From JBBSAT01 sp044223665 (GTDB taxonomy: Bacteria > Myxococcota_A > Polyangia > Polyangiales > Sandaracinaceae): a stretch of 64,000 bases of DNA. The notes beneath the pieces are model-generated. The model had not been told where the DNA came from and did no database searches. It was given only the letters and a program-made list of their open reading frames with translations. The DNA is taken from the NCBI GenBank assembly GCA_044223665.1, contig JBGALT010000011.1, forward strand, positions 1 to 64,000. The letters run 5' to 3'. Below, piece by piece: positions 59,021-64,000 of this stretch (within the stretch, counting starts at the first letter, position 1; every line of letters begins with the position of its first letter). A program made the position numbers and the translations under genes.

Positions 59021-60010
59021 ATGCCCAACCTTCTCGAGCAGCTCGAACAGATGACCGTCACGGTCGCCGACACCGGCGACATCGCCTCGATCGAGCGCTA
59101 CGCACCGCGGGACGCGACGACGAACCCGTCGCTCATCACCGCCGCGGCGCAGATGGAGCAGTACCGCGACGTCGTGGACGATGCGCTGCGCTGGGCCGAG
59201 AAGACGGCGGGCGCTGGTACCGCGAGCGAGAAGGTCGTCGCGCTCGCGCTCGATCGACTCTCGGTCGAGTTCGGCCTGCGCATCCTGAAGATCGTGCGCG
59301 GCCGTGTGTCGACCGAGGTGGACGCGCGCCTCTCGTTCGACACGCCGGCGACGCTGGAGAAGGCGCGCTACCTGATCAAGCTCTACGAAGAGGCCGGGAC
59401 GAGCCGCGAGCGCGTGCTCATCAAGATCGCCTCGACGTGGGAAGGCATCCGCGCCGCGGAGGTCCTCGAGAAGGAGGGCATCCACTGCAACCTCACGCTG
59501 CTCTTCGGACTGCACCAGGCCGTCGCGTGCGCCGAGGCGGGCGTCACGCTGATCTCACCCTTCGTCGGCCGCATCCTCGATTGGTACAAGAAGGAGACCG
59601 GGCGCGCCGAGTATCCGCCGGCCGAGGATCCGGGCGTCGTCTCGGTGACGCGCATCTACGAGTACTACAAGCACTTCGGTCACCGCACCGAGGTGATGGG
59701 CGCGAGCTTCCGCAACATGGGCGAGATCACCGAGCTCGCCGGGTGCGACCTGCTCACGATCGCGCCGGCGCTGCTCGAGCAGCTGAAGACGACCGAGGGC
59801 ACGCTCCCGCGCAAGCTCGATCCGGCGAAGGCCAAGACCGCGAAGGTCGAGCGGATCGTGATCGACGAGAAGACCTTCCGCGCGATGCACGAGCAGGATC
59901 GGATGGCGAAGGACAAGCTCGAAGAGGGCATCCAGGGCTTCAGCAAGGCGATCGTGACGCTCGAGAAGCTGCTCGGAGAGCGCCTCACCGCGCTCCGCGC
60001 GGGCAAGTAG
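59021..60010 (+). CDS. tal: Transaldolase
   Basis: This enzyme of the non-oxidative pentose phosphate pathway transfers dihydroxyacetone between sugar phosphates. The 329-residue length and motifs match the TalB type: DATTNPSLI (31-39), the Schiff-base lysine in VLIKIASTWEG (Lys135), CNLTLLFGLHQAVACAEAG and SPFVGRILDW. A GGAGGAG ribosome binding site stands 6 bases before the ATG. It is a single-gene unit between the P450 and a convergent lipoprotein gene, followed by a strong terminator hairpin (60222-60258). Confidence 0.96.
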   Translation: MPNLLEQLEQMTVTVADTGDIASIERYAPRDATTNPSLITAAAQMEQYRDVVDDALRWAEKTAGAGTASEKVVALALDRLSVEFGLRILKIVRGRVSTEVDARLSFDTPATLEKARYLIKLYEEAGTSRERVLIKIASTWEGIRAAEVLEKEGIHCNLTLLFGLHQAVACAEAGVTLISPFVGRILDWYKKETGRAEYPPAEDPGVVSVTRIYEYYKHFGHRTEVMGASFRNMGEITELAGCDLLTIAPALLEQLKTTEGTLPRKLDPAKAKTAKVERIVIDEKTFRAMHEQDRMAKDKLEEGIQGFSKAIVTLEKLLGERLTALRAGK

Positions 60011-60221
60011 CGAAGGCGCGAACGAGACCGAGAACGCCGACGCCGCCCGTCGTGAGACGAGCGGCGTCGTGCGTTTCGGTGGGAGCGCTCAGCGCGGGCG
60101 AAGCCCGCCGCCCGACGACATCGGCGCCGCGGCGCGGCGCGCTGTCTCGGAAGCACGCGGTGGCGATCGAAGGGCTGCCGCGGCTCTGCGTGCGCACGAC
60201 GCGCGGGTCGCCCACCACCAT

Positions 60222-60258
60222 CGTCCCAATCGTCGCGTCACGCGACGATTCTGGGACG
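60222..60258. terminator. Bidirectional terminator between convergent genes
   Basis: A 16-bp stem with a 3-base loop: CGTCCCA plus ATCGTCGCG (60222-60237) pairs with CGCGACGAT and TGGGACG (60241-60249, 60252-60258), with a 2-base bulge. It lies between the transaldolase stop (60010) and the lipoprotein stop (60266). Confidence 0.75.
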
Positions 60259-60265
60259 TTGTCGA

Positions 60266-61258
60266 TCAGTGGCACGTGTCGGCGCGCATCGTCGTCGACG
60301 TGCGGACCGTGCACACGCCGGCCTGGTCGACGCACGTGTAGGTCGTGCCGGTCGAGCCGCAGCCGGGGAGGAAGTGGTACCAGGTCGCGGTCGCAGGCAC
60401 ACAGGCGCCGGTCATGATGTTTCGACTGCACTCGGTGCCGAACTGGCCGATGGCCGCCAACTGGTGCGTCTCGGTGCCGCTACAGTCGAAGTCGTAGCTC
60501 GTCGCATCGCCCGAGACGTTCACGAAGGAGGGTGCCGAGTACCACTCCGTCTGGCCCGGATGCGCCCGCGCGTCGTTGGGCCCGCAGTCGATGTTGGCGG
60601 GCGTGGGCGCGCGAGTGATCCATCGCGGCGTACGGAACGGGACGTTGCAGGCCGAGGGCGCGACGACCGGCGCGGAGCACGCCTGCTGCGTCGGCGCATC
60701 GAGCGGGACGTACTGGTCGTCGTCGCAGTCCGCGTAGAACGTCGTGAGGACGCCTTCGTCCACGGTGCCGTTGCAGTTGTCGTCGATCACGTTGCACGTC
60801 TCGCTCGCGCCCGGATGGCGCGCCGCGCTCGAGTCGTCGCAGTCGGTCGCGTCGCTAACGGTGCCGGATGGCTGCATGCAGCCGCTCACGGGCGCGCTCG
60901 CGCGGCCGAAGCCGTCGCCGTCGCTGTCGGCGTACCAGGTGCCGTACGCGCACGCGTCGGGCGGCGGCACGTAGGCGTCGGGGACCTCGACGTACGCGTC
61001 GGGCATCTCCACGGCCGCGTCGGTCGTCGCGACGTACGCGTCGGGCTGCTCCATGCCCGCGTCGAGGTCGGCCGCGAACGCATCGGGCGCGCCCTCGCCG
61101 CCATCGGCCATCGGCATGCTACCTGCGTCCGGAAGAACGCATCGCCCGTCGGCGCTCATCTCGAACCCCTCGGGGCACGCGAACGAGGTCCCTCCGCAAC
61201 CGAGGGACGAGAGAGACACACCCAGAACCACTGCGAAACCAACGCGACGGGTCGACAT
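60266..61258 (-). CDS. Lipoprotein with MopE-like metal-binding motif
   Basis: The 330-residue protein has lipobox SSLGC (Cys about 21). An Asp/Ala/Tyr-rich linker follows with five near-copies of PDAYV or PDA (about residues 58-102). The putative metal-binding motif comes next: YADSDGDGFG, ATDCDDSSAARHPGASETC, DDNCNGTVDEG and YADCDDD. The C-terminal third is cysteine-rich, without a family I recognise. It is the third protein of this motif class in the window but lacks the RCC1 propeller. It is probably a surface protein, with calcium or copper binding suggested by the motif only. Confidence 0.8.
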   Translation of the reverse strand: MSTRRVGFAVVLGVSLSSLGCGGTSFACPEGFEMSADGRCVLPDAGSMPMADGGEGAPDAFAADLDAGMEQPDAYVATTDAAVEMPDAYVEVPDAYVPPPDACAYGTWYADSDGDGFGRASAPVSGCMQPSGTVSDATDCDDSSAARHPGASETCNVIDDNCNGTVDEGVLTTFYADCDDDQYVPLDAPTQQACSAPVVAPSACNVPFRTPRWITRAPTPANIDCGPNDARAHPGQTEWYSAPSFVNVSGDATSYDFDCSGTETHQLAAIGQFGTECSRNIMTGACVPATATWYHFLPGCGSTGTTYTCVDQAGVCTVRTSTTMRADTCH

Positions 61259-61336
61259 GACGACCTCCCTTCGCGTTCCTTCTCGGAAGCTCGCGCCGAG
61301 CGTTGCGTCGAATCTCGCGTGCGCCCGACTCCGCGC

Positions 61337-61663
61337 TCAGGTGTCGGCATCCCCGGCGCCGGGGTGGCTCTTCGGCGCCGCACGCGACCGGCGGCGGATG
61401 AGCCCCACCTCGAGCCCGAAGGCGGCCCCGATGCGGTTCAGCGTCTGCACGGTCGGGTTGCCGTGGCCGCGCTCGATCTGGGCGAGCGCTCCCGGCGAGA
61501 TCCCCGCGACGCGACGCGCGAACGCCGCCTGCGTCAGCCCCGTCACGCGCCGCATCCGGCGCACGGCCTCCGCGATCGAGAGCGTGCCCGTCGAGGCCGC
61601 CTCGAACAGGCTCGTCCGCTCGGCGGCACGCTCGGCTTCCGACAGCTTGCGCATCCTGCCCAT
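61337..61663 (-). CDS. hipB: XRE-family (HipB-like) antitoxin regulator
   Basis: A 108-residue DNA-binding protein. The Cro/C1-type helix-turn-helix spans about residues 30-85 (VTGLTQAAFARRVAGISPGA, ALAQIERGHGNPTVQTLNRI). An arginine-rich tail follows. It should bind and neutralise the HipA kinase encoded just upstream and repress the shared promoter. The start ATG overlaps the hipA stop (TGATG). Gene order is toxin first, antitoxin second, the reverse of the classical E. coli hipBA. An in-frame start 42 bases further upstream (61705) inside hipA is possible but less likely. Confidence 0.85.
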   Translation of the reverse strand: MGRMRKLSEAERAAERTSLFEAASTGTLSIAEAVRRMRRVTGLTQAAFARRVAGISPGALAQIERGHGNPTVQTLNRIGAAFGLEVGLIRRRSRAAPKSHPGAGDADT

Positions 61664-62925
61664 CACGCCACCGCCTTCAGGCCCGCGCTCACGCGCGCGA
61701 TCCATGGCTCGCAGCGCCGGGCGATCTCGGCGTCGACGCCGAGATCACGCATGTCGCTCGGGAGCTGCTCGATGCGAGCGCCCATCTCGCGCATCGCCTC
61801 GCCGAGCTGACCCCGATCGAGCCACCGCGCGAGGCTCTGCGCGACGTCGACCCAGTCGGGAGGCTCTCCCGGCCGCTCCGAGCGCCAGAGCGTCGCGCGC
61901 TTGACCAGGTCGGGATCCAAGAACATCGGCGCGAAGTCGTAGAGCGGCGAGAGCGTGACGCGCCCTTCGGGCGTCTTGATCAGCGACGTGTTGCGGCCGT
62001 GGTTGTCGGTGTTGCCGAGCGCGAGCGAGAGCGCCTCCCGCCGCACGATCTCCACGACGCACTCGGCAGGATCGTCGCTCGCCTCCGCGACGAGCCCGCA
62101 CACCTCGTCCCATGCGAGCCGAGCGCCGGGCTCGACCACGCCCGCGAGCGAGTACATCGACTCGAGACCCGCGCGTCGCACTCCCTCGGCGTCCACCGTG
62201 CGGTCGAATCGCGGAACGAAGAGCGTGCCTCGATCGTGCTCGAGCGGCGCGCCGCACCGCGCACCGCACCGCCGCGCGAGCTCGAGGTAGGCCGGCTCGT
62301 GCGCGAGCACCTGCGCGTCACGCCGTGTGCGCCCGCGCGCGAACTTCACCAGATAGTGTCTACCCGCGCGGGCGTCGGGCAGCGCACCATCGGCGTGCCA
62401 GCGCCCCTCGACATCCTCGGTCAGCAAGAGCTTCGGCGATGCGCCGCCCGTGTCCGACGAGCCGGTCATCGGGACGCCTTCGCGCTCGGCCCATTCGCGG
62501 AAGGTGTCGCCGCGCTCGATCACGTCCTCGCGCGTGAATCCGGCGCTCGAGACCGAAGCGACGGGGGGATGGGCGACGCGAACGTTCCCGACCGGGTGGT
62601 GCGCACCGTGGAGGAGCAGCGACCAGTCGCTCGTCGACTCACCGCTCTCGCGCAGGCGCGCTTCGAGCGCGCGACGGGCCTCGCCCTGCGGAATGAGATC
62701 ACACGCGAACGCGGGAAACGTGAGGAGCTCGTGGAGGTCGTAGTCCACCGGAAAGCGCGACGAGAGGGCGCGCGCGTCGCGGGCGAAGAGGTGATCGTTG
62801 GCGTAGTCGGTGTCGTAGGAGAGCCACGTGGGCGCGGTCCGAACGGGGCCCCGACGCAGCTCGAGCGACGCGACGTTCCACCAGCGCCCGTGGTGGAAGA
62901 GCTCGAGCTTCATCGGCTCCGGCAT
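61663..62925 (-). CDS. hipA: HipA-like serine/threonine kinase toxin
   Basis: HipA kinases phosphorylate a translation factor (glutamyl-tRNA synthetase in E. coli), causing growth arrest. The 420-residue protein has a HipA N-terminal region. It carries the glycine-rich loop TGGASPK (159-165), a probable ATP lysine at 194 (YLVKFA), the catalytic loop GNTDNHGRN (304-312) with Asp307, and the metal-binding YDFAPM (329-334). All expected catalytic residues are present. It is coupled to the antitoxin gene downstream by TGATG. The region upstream is AT-rich with inverted repeats, as expected for an autoregulated promoter. Confidence 0.92.
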   Translation of the reverse strand: MPEPMKLELFHHGRWWNVASLELRRGPVRTAPTWLSYDTDYANDHLFARDARALSSRFPVDYDLHELLTFPAFACDLIPQGEARRALEARLRESGESTSDWSLLLHGAHHPVGNVRVAHPPVASVSSAGFTREDVIERGDTFREWAEREGVPMTGSSDTGGASPKLLLTEDVEGRWHADGALPDARAGRHYLVKFARGRTRRDAQVLAHEPAYLELARRCGARCGAPLEHDRGTLFVPRFDRTVDAEGVRRAGLESMYSLAGVVEPGARLAWDEVCGLVAEASDDPAECVVEIVRREALSLALGNTDNHGRNTSLIKTPEGRVTLSPLYDFAPMFLDPDLVKRATLWRSERPGEPPDWVDVAQSLARWLDRGQLGEAMREMGARIEQLPSDMRDLGVDAEIARRCEPWIARVSAGLKAVA

Positions 62926-63012
62926 GACCGCGCTATTCTACATCATAGTTTTGATTAACGCGACGTAGGACGGATTTTGCCATCCAAAATGTCATCGTGA
63001 TGAGTTTTTTGA
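62926..63012 (-). promoter_or_regulatory. AT-rich hipA promoter region with inverted repeats
   Basis: A minus-strand -10-like TATGAT lies at 62942-62947, 17 bases before the hipA start. Inverted repeats are ATTTTG-n5-CAAAAT (62973-62989) and TCATC-gt-GATGA (62992-63003). Both could be operator sites for the HipB protein. No good -35 sequence is apparent. The AT content is far above that of the rest of the window. Confidence 0.5.
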
Positions 63013-64000
63013 TCACCCCACGAGCGAGGGCTCGTAGCCCTCGGGGGCGGCGTAGCCCATCAGGGCGAGCGTGGTCGCGGCCACGTTCGCGAGGCCCGGC
63101 TGGGCCACGGACGTGTCGAATGCGAGCGCGGGCCGCGACGGTACGTAGAGGTACGCCGGCACCGGGTTCAGCGTGTGGCTCGTCTTGGGCTTGAAGGCGC
63201 CGTCCTTGCCGGTGACGAGCGCGCCGCTCTTCTTGTCCTTCTCGATCATCTCGTCGGCGTTGCCGTGATCGGCCGTGACGAAGAGCGCGCCGTCGAGCTG
63301 CCGGATCACCGGGAGCAGCCGATGGAGCGCGAGGTCGACCGCCTCGACGGCGATCACCGCGGCGTCGCGCACGCCGGTGTGGCCGACCATGTCGCCGTTC
63401 GCGTAGTTCACGCGGGCGTGCCGGTACTTGCCGGTGCGCAGCTCGGCGATCAGCGCGTCGGTGATCTCGGCCGCCTTCATCCAGGGTCGCTCCTCGAAGG
63501 GCAGCGTGTCCGACGGGATCTCGAGCCAGCGCTCGCCCTCGAGCGGGACGCTGTTGTTCCCGTTCCAGAAGTACGTGACGTGCCCGAACTTCTGCGTCTC
63601 GCTGATCGCGAGCTGCGTCGCGCCCGCCTCGGCGAGGTACTGCGCGAGCGTGCGATCGATCGCCGGCGGCGCGACGAGGAAGTGCGAGGGGAGCTTGAGG
63701 TCGCCGTCGTACTGCATCATTCCGGCGAAGAAGACGTCGGGGCGCGGGCCGCGGTCGAACTTCGCGAAGACCGCATCCTCGAAGGCGCGCGTGATCTCGA
63801 TCGCGCGATCGCCGCGGAAGTTGAAGAGGATGACGGCCGCGCCGTCCTTCATCGGCTCGGGCTCGCCGACGACGAAGCCCGGCAGGTTCTGATCGCCGAT
63901 GCCGGGGATCTCCGCGCGCAGCGTCTCGACGGCCTGCGCGAGCGTGGGGAACGAGCGCCCCTCGGCGCGCACGTGGTGCGCCCAGCCGCGCGCCACCATC
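63013..64000 (-). CDS. gpmI: Cofactor-independent phosphoglycerate mutase, C-terminal part (runs off the window)
   Basis: This is the C-terminal part (at least 328 residues) of the 2,3-bisphosphoglycerate-independent mutase that interconverts 3- and 2-phosphoglycerate. The frame continues to the window edge, so the gene is partial and the N-terminal domain region with the catalytic serine is missing. Visible metal-site motifs are NYANGDMVGHTG, TADHGNAD and SHTLNPVP. The substrate-binding segment NFRGDRAIEI is also present. It ends 87 bases before hipA. The metal and phosphate sites visible here are intact. Confidence 0.95.
   Translation of the reverse strand, partial: MVARGWAHHVRAEGRSFPTLAQAVETLRAEIPGIGDQNLPGFVVGEPEPMKDGAAVILFNFRGDRAIEITRAFEDAVFAKFDRGPRPDVFFAGMMQYDGDLKLPSHFLVAPPAIDRTLAQYLAEAGATQLAISETQKFGHVTYFWNGNNSVPLEGERWLEIPSDTLPFEERPWMKAAEITDALIAELRTGKYRHARVNYANGDMVGHTGVRDAAVIAVEAVDLALHRLLPVIRQLDGALFVTADHGNADEMIEKDKKSGALVTGKDGAFKPKTSHTLNPVPAYLYVPSRPALAFDTSVAQPGLANVAATTLALMGYAAPEGYEPSLVG

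Noticed and set aside
57470..60010. Biosynthetic gene cluster around the P450
   Set aside because: Neighbours are transaldolase and an unrelated lipoprotein. No synthase, terpene or tailoring genes are adjacent.

Overview
The window is very GC-rich (third codon positions almost all G or C). It is dominated by secreted lipoproteins whose cysteine-rich or aspartate-rich stalks, MopE-like metal-binding motifs, RCC1 and FG-GAP repeats and a MYXO-CTERM tail are typical of the Myxococcota. Gene content and style suggest a Polyangia, Sandaracinus-like myxobacterium; this is inference from family composition, not a database match. I see no rRNA, tRNA, CRISPR array, prophage or insertion sequence.

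Layout. 1-6.9 kb: a surface protein with a damaged MYXO-CTERM tail, then the tightly coupled elongasome operon mreC-mreD-mrdA-rodA and a small lipoprotein. 6.9-14.6 kb: a 5'-nucleotidase-like phosphoesterase, a TrmN6-like methyltransferase, a MopE/RCC1 lipoprotein, a phosphofructokinase, and a translationally coupled pair of RNA-modification enzymes (a TGS1-like methyltransferase and TrmO). 14.7-25.8 kb: small proteins, a LuxR regulator, DUF4336, oxidoreductase and MOSC genes, two lipoproteins, a frameshifted AraC regulator, a 200-bp array of hairpins, an FHA-GGDEF diguanylate cyclase, a UbiA prenyltransferase, a CruF-like membrane protein and PlsC. 25.8-32 kb, all minus strand: two lipoproteins (one a second MopE/RCC1 protein), an acyltransferase/glycosyltransferase pair and a PD40-repeat lipoprotein. 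32.1-40.6 kb: a frameshifted ECF-type sigma factor coupled to a FecR-TPR protein, an outer-membrane-like protein and an FG-GAP lipoprotein, then a VWA protein and a lipoprotein/secreted-protein pair. 40.6-50 kb: a TPR-TonB-dependent receptor and its lipoprotein, an M32 carboxypeptidase, an AgmX/PglI-type energiser-like protein and a small lipoprotein. 50-64 kb: a giant lipoprotein that also carries MYXO-CTERM, three 80-bp tandem repeats, a serine/threonine kinase, an acidic TPR lipoprotein, a P450, transaldolase, a MopE-like lipoprotein, a hipA-hipB toxin-antitoxin pair and a truncated gpmI.

How the genes fit together. Three themes recur. The first is cell-envelope work: the elongasome, acyltransferases, the outer-membrane receptor and the AgmX-like protein. 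The second is a large lipoprotein/surface exoproteome. The third is central carbon metabolism, with pfk, tal and gpmI scattered singly. The sigma-FecR unit looks like an envelope-signalling module without a TonB receptor of its own.

A caution runs through the window. Four genes show protein-like sequence split across reading frames (about 1.5, 12.7, 20.2 and 32.3 kb), and every shift can be explained by missing bases. Either these are real lesions or the underlying assembly has uncorrected small deletions in GC-rich DNA. No alignment or database search was run, so family assignments rest on recognised motifs.
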